NCBI GenBank assembly: GCA_039025395.1 | Contig: JBCCOK010000022.1 | Span: forward strand, 1 to 64,000 | DNA from: Hoeflea_A sp039025395 | GTDB taxonomy: Bacteria > Pseudomonadota > Alphaproteobacteria > Rhizobiales > Rhizobiaceae | DNA: 64,000 nt | Reading direction: 5' to 3' | The notes under the pieces: generated by a model | Seen by the model: only the letters and a program-made list of their open reading frames with translations | Told to the model about the DNA's origin: nothing | The model's database searches: none | Part shown: positions 1 through 8,383 of the stretch, piece after piece | Layout of the letters: each line of letters starts with the position of its first letter | Position numbering within the stretch: position 1 is the first letter of the stretch | Position numbers and translations under genes: made by a program

Positions 1-142
1 CGGGCGATTTTGCCCCCTGACTGCGTTGGCGGCGCTTGTGGTGGGATGGTACCACGGCACGCAACCCGCCTGGTCAGGAACCAAAATCGCCTCGGTCAAA
101 TGTTCCGATCTAACCCAGATTTGCTCTAAAGGCTTCGTCTTG

Positions 143-349
143 CTATTGCTCGGCGAGTTTCATGTCCGGGCTGTAGGTCTTGCCAGACACATGTTTGATA
201 ACAGCCTGGGCGCATTGCATGCGCCCGGTTTCATCGTTGAACCCATAGGCGGGGTCTCCATGCAGCTCCCAGCCGTCGTGCAATGCGGCGCTCACCTTGT
301 GGCAAAAGGTGCTGTCGTCCGGTCCCGTAAGCAGCCTGTAGAGTTTCAT
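143..349 (-). CDS. DUF1737 domain protein, 68 aa
   Basis: This is a small soluble protein of the DUF1737 family. Its N-terminus (MKLYRLLTGPDDSTFCHKV) followed by a GWELHGDPAYGF segment is the pattern I associate with that family. The single domain fills the whole protein, and there is no signal peptide or membrane segment. The start is supported by a GAGGAG ribosome binding site 7 nt upstream of the ATG. The function of the family is unknown to me. It lies alone, 127 nt downstream of the gcvR-like gene in the same orientation, so it could be read from that promoter or from its own. Confidence 0.75.
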   Translation of the reverse strand: MKLYRLLTGPDDSTFCHKVSAALHDGWELHGDPAYGFNDETGRMQCAQAVIKHVSGKTYSPDMKLAEQ

Positions 350-476
350 CTGTTCTCCTCATCGTTTTGAAGTGCCCTGCTCGAACGTGCCAGCGGCATC
401 TCAGCCGGAACAAGGCTGAAAGTGGCCCTATAATAGGCGATTCCGGATATGCCTCATACGCTTATCTTTCTCATTT

Positions 477-1016
477 TTATGCATTTTTTGGGACTTCGTT
501 GAGCTCCAGATCAACGATCAGCGCGCTGGCGATCTGTTCCAGTTGGCTCAGCAACAGATCCTGATCAGTATCGGCCGGACCATTCAGCTCAAGGCGCGCC
601 CGGAACAGCATGCCGCCGCCCATGGGTGCACTTTCCGTATCGGTTTCCATCGTTTCGATGCTGATCCGGTTTTGCGCAAGGCAATGGGTAATCTCCTGCA
701 CAATGCCCGGCTGATCCGGACCGACAATGTCGAGCATCAATCGGGCAGCGTGCGGCCGGATCTGATCATCGGCTTCGGTTACCGTTACAAGGATTCCATG
801 AGGCTCCAAGGCCGCAAGGCGCTCTTTGAGCGTAGCTGCACGGTCAGAATCGGGCATTTCGACGCGGACAATTCCGGCGAATTTTTCCGCCAGATGCGCG
901 AACCTGCTTTCGCACCAATTGCCACCGGAATCGATGACCGCCTGTGAGAGCGTGCCGACAAGACCGGGTCTGTCGTCGGCGATGAAACTGATGACAAGGT
1001 GGGCAGGCATTGGCAT
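477..1016 (-). CDS. GcvR-like protein with two ACT domains
   Basis: This protein of about 179 residues has two ACT-type domains. The first begins HLVISFIADDRPGLVGTLSQAV and the second LMLDIVGPDQPGIVQEITHCLA; both carry the DxPG turn typical of ACT ligand sites. This tandem architecture matches GcvR, which in enterobacteria modulates GcvA and so the glycine cleavage operon. The role here is inferred from the family only, because no gcv genes are nearby. I chose the ATG at 1016 because AGGA stands about 9 nt upstream and the ACT fold starts directly after it. An in-frame ATG at 1094 would add 26 residues that do not look like the domain. Confidence 0.75.
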   Translation of the reverse strand: MPMPAHLVISFIADDRPGLVGTLSQAVIDSGGNWCESRFAHLAEKFAGIVRVEMPDSDRAATLKERLAALEPHGILVTVTEADDQIRPHAARLMLDIVGPDQPGIVQEITHCLAQNRISIETMETDTESAPMGGGMLFRARLELNGPADTDQDLLLSQLEQIASALIVDLELNEVPKNA

Positions 1017-1324
1017 ATCCAGCGGTTCTTGCAGTCCAGGTTTATGCCGCAAGCATAGGCGCTGGCGAAGCGGTTGCCAAACGTCCAAAAGCATGGCGCC
1101 GCGGCTGGCTTTTCGGCTTGAAGCGACCGATTGATTGAGCCTTCATGAGCGACTGAAGCCAATTTTGCGCGAAAAACATTCTAAATGTCCCTTTTGTAAC
1201 GTTCAGATGGTTGAAATGGCCATTTTTGATGACCAACTCCAATAATATCCCGATCCCCGTCGGGTATCCTTTCAGGCCGGCTGTTCTCCGGTCGCTCAAA
1301 TTCAGCAAATCGGGGGGTGAGGTT
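1017..1324. other. Divergent intergenic region
   Basis: This 308-nt spacer separates the leftward gcvR-like gene from the rightward small membrane protein, so it should carry both promoters. I see a perfect 12-bp palindrome AAATGGCCATTT at 1214-1225, which could be an operator. I do not see a convincing pair of promoter hexamers. Confidence 0.35.
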
Positions 1325-1546
1325 ATGGAAAATCTTCGCACAATTATCGTTGGGATCGTCGGGCTTGGCCTTGCCGCCCTGATGATCGTGGTCATGGCAA
1401 CCATCGGGCTCGCCGTTGTCGGCTTTGCCGTCGTCGTGACGGCCATTGCTCTGATTGCTTCAAAATTCAGCCGCAGACCGACGGTTCAAAAGCGTGACAA
1501 GACGCGCGTCTGGAATGACGGCCGCGGCACCATCATCGACATGTAA
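1325..1546 (+). CDS. Small membrane protein, 73 aa
   Basis: The ATG at 1325 follows a GGGGTGAGG ribosome binding site. The product has two adjoining hydrophobic stretches, roughly residues 5-24 and 26-45 (rich in V, A, G, L, I), then a basic segment (SKFSRRPTVQKRDKTR) and a short polar tail ending TIIDM. This looks like a small inner-membrane protein of one helical hairpin with a cytoplasmic tail. I do not recognise a family. An upstream in-frame ATG at 1211 would place 38 polar residues before the membrane segment and has a poorer ribosome binding site. leuD begins 135 nt downstream on the same strand. Confidence 0.6.
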   Translation: MENLRTIIVGIVGLGLAALMIVVMATIGLAVVGFAVVVTAIALIASKFSRRPTVQKRDKTRVWNDGRGTIIDM

Positions 1547-1681
1547 GGCATTGCGCTGCGAGAAAGGTCTTCTTTTTCGAGCCTGGCTTTGATAAATGCT
1601 TGGCAATGCAAACAAGCAAGGGTGCGGTGGAGTGGTATCAAACCGTCCCGCCTTGCCATGTCCGAGACCGAGGTTCTTGCA

Positions 1682-2287
1682 ATGAAGAAATTCTCAAGAC
1701 TTACCGGTGTTGCGGCCCCGCTGCCGATCGTCAATGTCGATACCGACATGATCATCCCCAAGGATTACCTTAAAACCATCAAGCGCACCGGTCTCGGAAA
1801 GGGGCTTTTCGCAGACAAGCGCTGGGATGAGTATGGCAACGAAAATCCGGATTTTGTACTCAACAAGCCCGCCTACAGAAATGCCAAGATCCTTGTCGCC
1901 GGCGACAATTTCGGCTGCGGTTCGTCGCGGGAACATGCGCCGTGGGCATTGATGGATTTCGGTATCCAGTGCGTTATCTCAAGCAGCTTTGCCGATATTT
2001 TCTACAACAACAGCTTCAAGAACGGTCTGCTGCCTGTCGTGGTGCGTCCGGAGCAGCTGGAACGCCTTATGGACTATGCGTCACGAGGCTCGAATGCAAC
2101 GTTGACTGTCGATCTGGTGACCCAGGAGATCCACGGTCCGGATGGTGACATCTTCAAGTTCGATATCGATCCATTCAAAAAACACTGCCTGTTGAACGGT
2201 CTGGACGAAATAGGCCTGACGATGGAAAACGATCATCATATCGATCGACACGAAAAGCACATCTCGAACCATCGCCCCTGGCATTGA
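1682..2287 (+). CDS. leuD: 3-isopropylmalate dehydratase small subunit
   Basis: LeuD is the small, swivelling subunit of isopropylmalate isomerase. With LeuC it converts 2-isopropylmalate to 3-isopropylmalate in cytoplasmic leucine biosynthesis. The sequence has the family hallmarks NVDTDMIIPKDYLKTI near the N-terminus, GDNFGCGSSREHAPWAL in the middle and SFADIFYNNSFKNGLLP after it. The length of 201 residues is what rhizobial LeuD proteins have. The start MKKFSRLTGVAAPLP matches the family N-terminus, so I rejected in-frame ATGs at 1589 and 1658. The leuC and leuA partners are not in the window. A Rid-family gene and leuB follow closely on the same strand. Confidence 0.97.
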   Translation: MKKFSRLTGVAAPLPIVNVDTDMIIPKDYLKTIKRTGLGKGLFADKRWDEYGNENPDFVLNKPAYRNAKILVAGDNFGCGSSREHAPWALMDFGIQCVISSSFADIFYNNSFKNGLLPVVVRPEQLERLMDYASRGSNATLTVDLVTQEIHGPDGDIFKFDIDPFKKHCLLNGLDEIGLTMENDHHIDRHEKHISNHRPWH

Positions 2288-2319
2288 ACGGACCCGTCAA
2301 ACCGATTGCAAGCAGTCCC

Positions 2320-2697
2320 ATGCGCAAACTGATCAGCACAGGCTCGCCAATGGAAAAGGCCGCCGGCTATTCGCGCGCGGTTGTGCAAGGCGATTTCTGC
2401 TTCGTTGCCGGTACAACGGGGTACAACTATGAAACCATGGAAATGCCCAACAGCATCGAAGAACAGACACAGAATGCGTTGTTCACGATTGACAGGACAT
2501 TGACCGAAGCCGGTTTCAAACTGTCGGATCTCGTCAGGGTTCAATACTACATTGTCGACGCATCCGATGCCGGACGTGTCTTTCCCATCGTCGGTGAATT
2601 CTTTGCCGATATCAGACCGGCGGCAACTATGCTGGTTACCGGTCTCATCAGACCGGAAATGAGAATCGAGATCGAGGCGACGGCCCTCAGATCATGA
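2320..2697 (+). CDS. Rid (YjgF/YER057c/UK114) family protein lacking the canonical Arg
   Basis: This 125-residue protein has the Rid fold signature: an N-terminal SPMEKAAGYSRAVVQG segment, VAGTTGY, QTQNALFTIDRTLTEAGFKLSDLVRVQYYIVD and a C-terminal IEIEATAL. RidA proteins hydrolyse reactive imines and enamines such as 2-aminoacrylate, using an arginine in the C-terminal PARS-type segment. Here that segment reads RPAATML, so the arginine position (about residue 102) is alanine. It probably belongs to one of the non-RidA subfamilies and may not deaminate 2-aminoacrylate. It sits 32 nt after leuD and 43 nt before leuB, which suggests co-transcription. The ATG at 2320 has a weak ribosome binding site; a TTG at 2284 overlapping the leuD stop is an alternative start. 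Confidence 0.85.
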   Translation: MRKLISTGSPMEKAAGYSRAVVQGDFCFVAGTTGYNYETMEMPNSIEEQTQNALFTIDRTLTEAGFKLSDLVRVQYYIVDASDAGRVFPIVGEFFADIRPAATMLVTGLIRPEMRIEIEATALRS

Positions 2698-2740
2698 TCA
2701 TCGATGACGGCTGGCCGCTGAGCTTTTCAAAGGACAATCC

Positions 2741-3853
2741 ATGGCTACGCGTAAACTGCTTTTATTGCCCGGCGACGGGATTGGACCTGAAGCCATGGAT
2801 GAGGTGCGAAAGTTTATTGTCTACATGAATGACGGCCTGAACGCCGGTTTTGAGATTGAGGAAGGTCTTGTCGGCGGCAGCGCATACGACACGCACGGAC
2901 AGCCGGTATCGGAAGACGACATGGCCAAGGCGCTTGCCGCGGATGCCGTCCTGTTCGGCGCCGTCGGCGGACCGGCGTGGGATGCGGTGCCCTACGAGGT
3001 ACGGCCGGAAGCGGGGCTGCTTCGCTTGAGAAAGGACATGGACCTCTTTGCCAATCTGCGTCCGGCAATCTGCTATCCGGCGCTCGCGGCTTCGTCTTCC
3101 CTTAAAAAAGAGGTGGTCGAGGGGCTGGACATCCTGATCGTGCGCGAACTGACCGGTGGCGTCTATTTTGGCGAACCAAAGACAATTGTCGATCTCGGAA
3201 ATGGCCAGAAGCGCGGTGTCGATACGCAGGTTTACGACAGTTACGAGATAGAGCGCATCGCAGGTGTTGCCTTCGAACTCGCGCGGACCCGCGGGAACAA
3301 GGTGACATCGATGGAGAAGCGCAATGTCATGAAATCCGGCGTGTTGTGGAACGAGGTCGTGACCGATACACACAAGGCGCGCTATCAGGATGTCGAGCTT
3401 GAGCACATGCTGGCCGACGCGGGCGGCATGCAGCTGGTCCGCTGGCCGAAACAGTTCGATGTCATCGTTTGCGACAATCTTTTCGGAGATATGCTGTCGG
3501 ATGTCGCGGCGATGCTGACCGGTTCGCTCGGTATGTTGCCATCGGCGTCTCTTGGAGCGCCGGATGAACAAACCGGAGTTCGCAAAGCCCTTTATGAGCC
3601 GGTGCATGGATCGGCGCCGGATATCGCGGGTAAGGGCATCGCCAACCCGATCGCAAAGATCGCTTCGCTGGCCATGTGCCTGCGATATTCCTTCAACATG
3701 GTTGAGGAGGCAGATCTGCTTGAAAGGTCGATTGCCGATACGCTCGACAAGGGGTTGCGCACCGCAGATATTGCTTTGCCCGGTGAGCCGACCGTTGGCA
3801 CTGCAGAAATGGGAGATGCGGTGTTGACCGAATTCAGAAAGCGCACGGCATAG
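2741..3853 (+). CDS. leuB: 3-isopropylmalate dehydrogenase
   Basis: LeuB oxidises and decarboxylates 3-isopropylmalate to 2-oxoisocaproate with NAD+ and Mg2+ or Mn2+. The 370-residue protein is full length. It starts with KLLLLPGDGIGPEAMDEV and carries LLRLRKDMDLFANLRPA and the RELTGGVYFGEPK active-site loop. The metal-binding stretch DVIVCDNLFGDMLSDVAAMLTGSLGMLPSASLG and the EPVHGSAPDIAGKGIANP adenine-binding segment are also present. The ATG at 2741 follows AAAGGACAATCC. It is the last gene of the leuD-rid-leuB string; a 343-nt gap precedes asd. Confidence 0.98.
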   Translation: MATRKLLLLPGDGIGPEAMDEVRKFIVYMNDGLNAGFEIEEGLVGGSAYDTHGQPVSEDDMAKALAADAVLFGAVGGPAWDAVPYEVRPEAGLLRLRKDMDLFANLRPAICYPALAASSSLKKEVVEGLDILIVRELTGGVYFGEPKTIVDLGNGQKRGVDTQVYDSYEIERIAGVAFELARTRGNKVTSMEKRNVMKSGVLWNEVVTDTHKARYQDVELEHMLADAGGMQLVRWPKQFDVIVCDNLFGDMLSDVAAMLTGSLGMLPSASLGAPDEQTGVRKALYEPVHGSAPDIAGKGIANPIAKIASLAMCLRYSFNMVEEADLLERSIADTLDKGLRTADIALPGEPTVGTAEMGDAVLTEFRKRTA

Positions 3854-4196
3854 AACAAGGTTCGGCGGACCTGGCAGGGAATCCTTCATTCCGGGAGAAG
3901 CGCGCACGGTCCTGTTCAGCGCAATCAATTGACTTGCGCCGCCGGTGATGCCATATCCGCGCCGGAACAGGACCATGCCATGCAACGGCCACGTATTTCT
4001 CTGATCATGCCTGACATTCCGGACAATTGTTCCGGAACAATAGCCGCGTGGACATTTCCTGCCGGATACACGGCCAAGAAAACGACCAAAATCGTGTAAT
4101 ACCTCCGGCTTGTCCGCGCTCTTCCCGGTCTAGCCCGGGGAATGACCCGCTGCGGCCGGCGGGTTGCGTGCAGGAAGAGGGACAGGAGAAACCAAG
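3854..4196. other. Intergenic region between leuB and asd
   Basis: This 343-nt stretch holds no gene I can support. A reverse frame (3925-4203) is open but starts inside asd and has no family resemblance. The clearest structure is an inverted repeat, TTCCGG at 4017-4022 and CCGGAA at 4032-4037, around an ATTGT-containing 9-nt loop; the loop itself contains ACAATTGT. It could be an operator or a weak hairpin. No T-run follows, so I do not call it a terminator. Confidence 0.35.
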
Positions 4197-5231
4197 ATGG
4201 CATTCAGAGTCGCAATCGCCGGTGCCACTGGCAATGTGGGCCGGGAAATGCTGGATATTCTTGCTGAAAGGAATTTTCCGGCCGACGAGGTTATAGCGCT
4301 GGCGTCAAGCCGCTCTGTGGGGAAGGACGTTTCGTTTGGCGACAAAACCCTGACGGTCAAAAATCTTGAGACGCATGACTTTTCGACAACGGATCTTTGT
4401 CTGATGTCAGCGGGCGGATCGGTATCGCAGAAATGGTCGCCCCGGATCGCCCAGCAAGGTTGTGTCGTTATCGATAACTCGGCCGCGTGGCGCTACAACG
4501 CCGACGTGCCGCTTATCGTGCCGGAGGTCAATCCGGACGCCATCAAGGACTTTTCAAAGAAGAACATCATCGCAAACCCGAACTGCTCGACAGCACAGCT
4601 GGTGCTGGCTCTCAAGCCGCTGCATGACGCGGCCACCATCAAAAGGGTGGTGGTTTCCACCTACCAGTCGGTTTCGGGCAGCGGAAAGAGCGGGATGGAC
4701 GAGCTGTTCAACCAGACACGCGCCGTCTTCGTGTCTGACCCAATTGAGCAATCCGTCTATACGAAACGGATTGCCTTCAACGTCATTCCGCGCTGCGGCG
4801 AGTTCATGGAAGACGGCTATACGAAGGAAGAGTGGAAGGTTCTTGCCGAGACGAAAAAGATGATCGATCCCAAGATCAAGGTTACCTGCACTGCGGTGCG
4901 CGTGCCTGTCTTTATCGGCCACTCTGAAGCCGTCAATATCGAGTTCGAGCGCGAAATCACGGCCGATCAGGCGCGTGATATCCTGCGCGAAGCGCCGGGA
5001 TGCCTAGTGGTCGACAAGCAGGAAGACGGCGGTTACGTAACGCCGCATGAATGTGCCGGCGAAGACGCGACCTATATTTCACGCATCCGCGAGGACGCGA
5101 CTGTCGAAAATGGCCTAAACCTCTGGGTCGTTTCGGATAATTTGCGGAAGGGCGCCGCACTCAATACGATCCAGATTGCCGAACTGCTTGTGGCGCGGGG
5201 CCTGATCAAGGCGAAAAGCGAAGCCGCCTGA
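4197..5231 (+). CDS. asd: Aspartate-semialdehyde dehydrogenase
   Basis: Asd reduces aspartyl-4-phosphate to aspartate semialdehyde with NADPH, the branch-point step toward lysine, meso-diaminopimelate, threonine and methionine. The 344-residue protein has the N-terminal dinucleotide-binding motif AIAGATGNVGREML. It also has the catalytic cysteine in NPNCSTAQLVLALKPLHD, the YQSVSGSGKSGMDEL segment and the conserved CTAVRVPVFIGHSEAVNIE strand. A GGACAGGAG ribosome binding site lies 8 nt before the ATG at 4197. The frame is open 11 codons further upstream, but that extension is not family-like. The gene stands alone, with gaps of more than 300 nt on both sides. Confidence 0.98.
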   Translation: MAFRVAIAGATGNVGREMLDILAERNFPADEVIALASSRSVGKDVSFGDKTLTVKNLETHDFSTTDLCLMSAGGSVSQKWSPRIAQQGCVVIDNSAAWRYNADVPLIVPEVNPDAIKDFSKKNIIANPNCSTAQLVLALKPLHDAATIKRVVVSTYQSVSGSGKSGMDELFNQTRAVFVSDPIEQSVYTKRIAFNVIPRCGEFMEDGYTKEEWKVLAETKKMIDPKIKVTCTAVRVPVFIGHSEAVNIEFEREITADQARDILREAPGCLVVDKQEDGGYVTPHECAGEDATYISRIREDATVENGLNLWVVSDNLRKGAALNTIQIAELLVARGLIKAKSEAA

Positions 5232-5613
5232 AGGCAATAGGTTTGCCGGCAGGTCGCGACGGTTGCGGCCGGCCGCGCGACTTCCAGTTCTATCTGCACA
5301 CTACAGCGCCAGCAGCCAAAGTTCCGCTGTCGGGACTATCAGGCATGGGCGCCGACATTTTGCGAAAGACCGTCCGTTGGATTGTCCCCGATAGGACATC
5401 TTGCCGTTCGACGGAACGGGATCGGTGGCCTTGCGGCGGAAAGCCGGGCAAGGATTGGCCGATAACCTATTGCTGTCGGCAATGGATCCGAATATCTTCT
5501 GTACGAAACGTAAGTGCAAAATTACGTCGATCGGTGAAGACTTCGAAATATTAATCAAACTGCAGTATTGATGTTGGTAGTATTGGCATCAAAGTGGATT
5601 GGGGAGCTTTTTG
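5232..5613. other. Intergenic region before the lytic transglycosylase
   Basis: I see no coding or RNA signal in these 382 nt. The last 70 nt are AT-rich (around 5540-5600) and probably carry the promoter of the following gene. I cannot name convincing -35/-10 hexamers. Confidence 0.3.
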
Positions 5614-6441
5614 ATGAATCGGGTTTACAGTTGTTCATTGGGAATTCTCGGCGCAGGCCTCTTGGCCATGACGCTTTCGACACCGCCAGCTCAAGCCGCG
5701 CAATGCGGAAACACATCTGCAGGTTTCTCCCAATGGGTCGAACAGACCAAAAGAGAGGCGGCGGCAAAGGGATATAGCCAGCGAACGATCAATGCCACAC
5801 TCGGAAATGTATCTTACAGCACGCGCACAATCAGTCTTGATCGCAATCAGCGCAGCTTCAAGCTGTCGCTTGACCAGTTCATGCGCAAGCGCGGTGCCAA
5901 TGCGATCGTCAGCAAAGGAAAGCAGCTGAAGAAGCGACATCAGCAGTTGTTTACCGCGCTTGAGCGGCAATATGGCGTGCCACCCGGCGTCATTCTGGCA
6001 ATCTGGGGCATGGAAACCGGTTTTGGCGGCTTCATGGGAAACAGCGATACGATATCGGCTCTGGCAACACTTGCCTATGATTGCCGGCGCTCGGAATTCT
6101 TCACCAACGAACTCTACGCCGCCATGACGATCATCCAGCAGGGACAATTGTCGCGGCAACAGATGCGCGGTGCGGGACATGGAGAGCTTGGCCATACGCA
6201 ATTCCTGCCATCGAGCTATCTGCGTTTCGCAGTGGACGGGGATGGCAATGGCCGACGCGATCTTGTCGGATCCAAAACCGACGCCCTTGCCTCAACCGCC
6301 AATTATCTGCGCAGCTACGGATGGAAAAGGGGTCGCGGGTATCAGCCGGGACAGGCCAATTTCAGGGCCATTCAGGCATGGAACGCCGCAGGCGTCTATC
6401 AGAAGGCGATTGCCATCATCGCACTTCAAATCGATAGCTAG
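5614..6441 (+). CDS. Secreted lytic murein transglycosylase (SLT_2/MltB-like)
   Basis: This 275-residue protein has a Sec signal peptide (MNRVYSCSLGILGAGLLAM...PAQAAQC, cleavage likely after AQA) and should act in the periplasm on peptidoglycan. The catalytic domain is of the MltB/SLT_2 type. It contains YGVPPGVILAIWGMETGFGGFMG with the catalytic glutamate, then TLAYDCRRSEFFTNEL, and GHGELGHTQFLPSSYLRFAVDGDGNGRRDLVGSKTDALASTANYL. The protein ends soon after the catalytic domain and has no C-terminal peptidoglycan-binding domain, unlike longer members. Start choice: the ATG at 5614 follows GGGGAG by 7 nt. It appears to be a single-gene unit. Confidence 0.9.
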   Translation: MNRVYSCSLGILGAGLLAMTLSTPPAQAAQCGNTSAGFSQWVEQTKREAAAKGYSQRTINATLGNVSYSTRTISLDRNQRSFKLSLDQFMRKRGANAIVSKGKQLKKRHQQLFTALERQYGVPPGVILAIWGMETGFGGFMGNSDTISALATLAYDCRRSEFFTNELYAAMTIIQQGQLSRQQMRGAGHGELGHTQFLPSSYLRFAVDGDGNGRRDLVGSKTDALASTANYLRSYGWKRGRGYQPGQANFRAIQAWNAAGVYQKAIAIIALQIDS

Positions 6442-6583
6442 ACAAGCTCTGTCGGCATAATTGCCTGAACAGACTTTCCCGAGCGGGCGGCTCTTTGCTC
6501 GCGAGGCAGGCTATTGTTTTTTGCCAGGCGTGGTTGTTGGCCAGTCTTGGCACAAGCGGTCAATGTAAAACGGGCGAACATGC

Positions 6584-7045
6584 ATGGGCATTCCGATATC
6601 ATTTCGACCTATCGGATTGGGTATTTTTCTGTTTTCCCTGTTCCTTGTGGCCGCAACGCCAGCGGCGCGTCCCTCAGGCTCCGATACAGGCACGCCTACA
6701 ATTACCGGTGCTGACAGGGACGCGCACGGGTGCGTTGCATCGGCAGGCTATACATGGTCGCAGCTTCGCAAGACATGCATTCGGTTGTTTGAGGACGGTA
6801 TGGCGCTGCACAATGTCCAGGATCCGACCGCCACCGATGTCGCCTATCTCATCGGCGGGGCTGCGGATGCACCGCTCGAGCTGTTCCTGCCCGATAACCC
6901 GCACGGCATCATGATGTCCTATCATGGTGGGCGATGGCACGATTCGGCGGGCTCCTATGCGGTCACCGGTGATGATCGTGCGGGGTTCGAGGTTCAGGAC
7001 GCAAAGGGCGATTTGCTCTATAGCAGCGAGGCGCAGAAGCGATAG
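6584..7045 (+). CDS. Secreted protein with a GCxxSAGYxWxxxxxxC motif, 153 aa
   Basis: The protein opens with a basic start and a hydrophobic core (LGIFLFSLFLVAATPAAR), so it is probably exported by Sec. The mature part begins with DAHGCVASAGYTWSQLRKTCIRLFEDG. This spaced Cys pair around SAGYxW is a motif I have seen in small secreted proteins of unknown function; the cysteines could form a disulfide in the periplasm. The rest (AYLIGGAADAPLELFLP...GGRWHDSAGSYAVTGDD) looks like a small beta domain. The ribosome binding site is weak. The gene is convergent with pdxY, 43 nt away. Function unknown. Confidence 0.65.
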   Translation: MGIPISFRPIGLGIFLFSLFLVAATPAARPSGSDTGTPTITGADRDAHGCVASAGYTWSQLRKTCIRLFEDGMALHNVQDPTATDVAYLIGGAADAPLELFLPDNPHGIMMSYHGGRWHDSAGSYAVTGDDRAGFEVQDAKGDLLYSSEAQKR

Positions 7046-7088
7046 AATTGTGCCGCCATCGAATGGTTCAAGCGAAAGCCGTTCTGTT

Positions 7089-7982
7089 CTAAGACTTTCC
7101 ATAGTCGGCCGGATGCAGGAGCCGGCGCATATGGACCATGGCAAAAGGACGTTTGAGGCTGGCCGCCTCGCGCGACAGTGTCAACTCATCAGCATTGTGC
7201 TTGGCGGTGCGCGCCAGAATTTCAAAAACCGACGCGGTTGCACTTTGCAATGATTTTTCGTCTGAACCGCCGTTCAAGATTCTGGCAAGATAGACTGCTG
7301 CCAGAAGGTCGCCGGTGCCGTTCGGCGGTTTTGCCATTTCGCGGTGTTCTGCCATGAGGGCGTCATTCTCCATCACAAGCAGATTGCCGGTATTGCTCGC
7401 CATCATTGCATAGGCCGATGTTACAAGCACGCGCTCGCGCGAAAGACCGCGCGCCGCATCTATCACGGCCGTATTATCGGCGAGCTTTCGGCCTGTGAGC
7501 CACTCCAGCTCGTGCCGGTTGGGCGTTATGATCGAGGCAAGCGGCAGGAGCGTATCGCGGATGGCGATCGCGGTTTTTTCGGGGACATAGAGTCCGCGCT
7601 CGTCGCCGATGACCGGGTCGCAAAGATAAAGTGCTGCGGGATTGCGGCTGCGCACGGCGCCGACAAGCTGTGCAACGGCTTCCGCCTGTTCGTCATCTCC
7701 CAGATATCCGGAGTGGATGGCGGCAACTTCGCTCAGATGGGGGGATTTGCAAAGATCCGCGACGACGGCGGAGAAGTCCTCGGCGGCGGGAACGATCCGG
7801 GTTGCAGGTCCGTGGCCCGGATGCCAGGGCAGGATGACGGTCGGCAAGGCCCAGACAGGAAAGCCCAGCGTTTCGAGGGCGAAGACCGCGGCCCGGTTGC
7901 CGACGGAACCGCGTACCACATGGCTTGAAACAACGATCACGGCCTGCGGACCCGCCGGTTTCTGCGTCGTCGCATCGGACAT
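7089..7982 (-). CDS. pdxY: Pyridoxal kinase PdxY
   Basis: PdxY phosphorylates pyridoxal (and related B6 vitamers) with ATP in the salvage route to pyridoxal 5'-phosphate. The 297-residue protein has the ribokinase-like fold features SSHVVRGSVGNRAAVFALETLG near the start, GYLGDDEQAEAV and LCDPVIGDERGLYVPE. The substrate loop ITPNRHELEWLTG and the anion-hole/catalytic motif KPPNGTGDLLAAVYLA with its aspartate follow. The ATG at 7982 is preceded by AAAAGG. A small membrane-protein gene ends 14 nt upstream on the same strand, so the two are likely co-transcribed. Confidence 0.93.
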   Translation of the reverse strand: MSDATTQKPAGPQAVIVVSSHVVRGSVGNRAAVFALETLGFPVWALPTVILPWHPGHGPATRIVPAAEDFSAVVADLCKSPHLSEVAAIHSGYLGDDEQAEAVAQLVGAVRSRNPAALYLCDPVIGDERGLYVPEKTAIAIRDTLLPLASIITPNRHELEWLTGRKLADNTAVIDAARGLSRERVLVTSAYAMMASNTGNLLVMENDALMAEHREMAKPPNGTGDLLAAVYLARILNGGSDEKSLQSATASVFEILARTAKHNADELTLSREAASLKRPFAMVHMRRLLHPADYGKS

Positions 7983-7996
7983 GGCGGACCTTTTGC

Positions 7997-8245
7997 CTAA
8001 TTGTTCTGGAGGTAGTTGACGAGCCAGAGGATGAGGAGAAACACAGCGATCAGAGACAGAATGCGGCCGATACGGCTGCCCCAGACTTCTATGCGGTCCG
8101 ACGGGTCGACATCTTCGGCCATGAAGTGGCCTTTCACCGATTTCGATTTTCCCTTTAGCTGCGGCGTGTTGACCAGGCCGCCCTCCTCGTTCACCCGCTT
8201 GATATCGCGTTTGGCCTTCTCGACCTTGTCCTGGTTGTCCGACAT
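7997..8245 (-). CDS. Small single-span membrane protein, 82 aa
   Basis: The product has a charged N-terminal half (MSDNQDKVEKAKRDIKRVNEEGG...KGKSKSVKGHFMAEDVDPSDRIEVWG) and one C-terminal transmembrane helix (ILSLIAVFLLILWLVNYL) ending in QNN. This is the layout of a tail-anchored small inner-membrane protein. I chose the ATG at 8245 because AGGA lies 8 nt upstream; the frame is open to 8371 but the added residues look random. I do not recognise a family. It precedes pdxY by 14 nt and probably shares its transcript. Confidence 0.6.
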   Translation of the reverse strand: MSDNQDKVEKAKRDIKRVNEEGGLVNTPQLKGKSKSVKGHFMAEDVDPSDRIEVWGSRIGRILSLIAVFLLILWLVNYLQNN

Positions 8246-8383
8246 GTCGGTATCCTGCTTGGTTTGAAGCAGCTTAGAGCCGCCGCGCCGAGAATTGAAG
8301 GGCTGAGACCAATCCGGCAGCAAATTCGAACACTCGCCATCTTTGTGTGTTACCCCGGTTGATCGTTCCAAACACCGTGCGTT

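Noticed and set aside
26..370. Open frame of 114 codons on the plus strand at the left edge
   Set aside because: It covers the DUF1737 gene on the other strand and has no recognisable domain or good ribosome binding site.
2762..3985. Long open frame of 407 codons on the minus strand across leuB
   Set aside because: It is fully antisense to a well-supported leuB, resembles no family, and reflects high-GC codon bias.
3925..4203. Minus-strand frame between leuB and asd
   Set aside because: It begins inside the asd start region, has no family features, and the predicted protein is rich in Arg and Pro as in random GC-rich frames.
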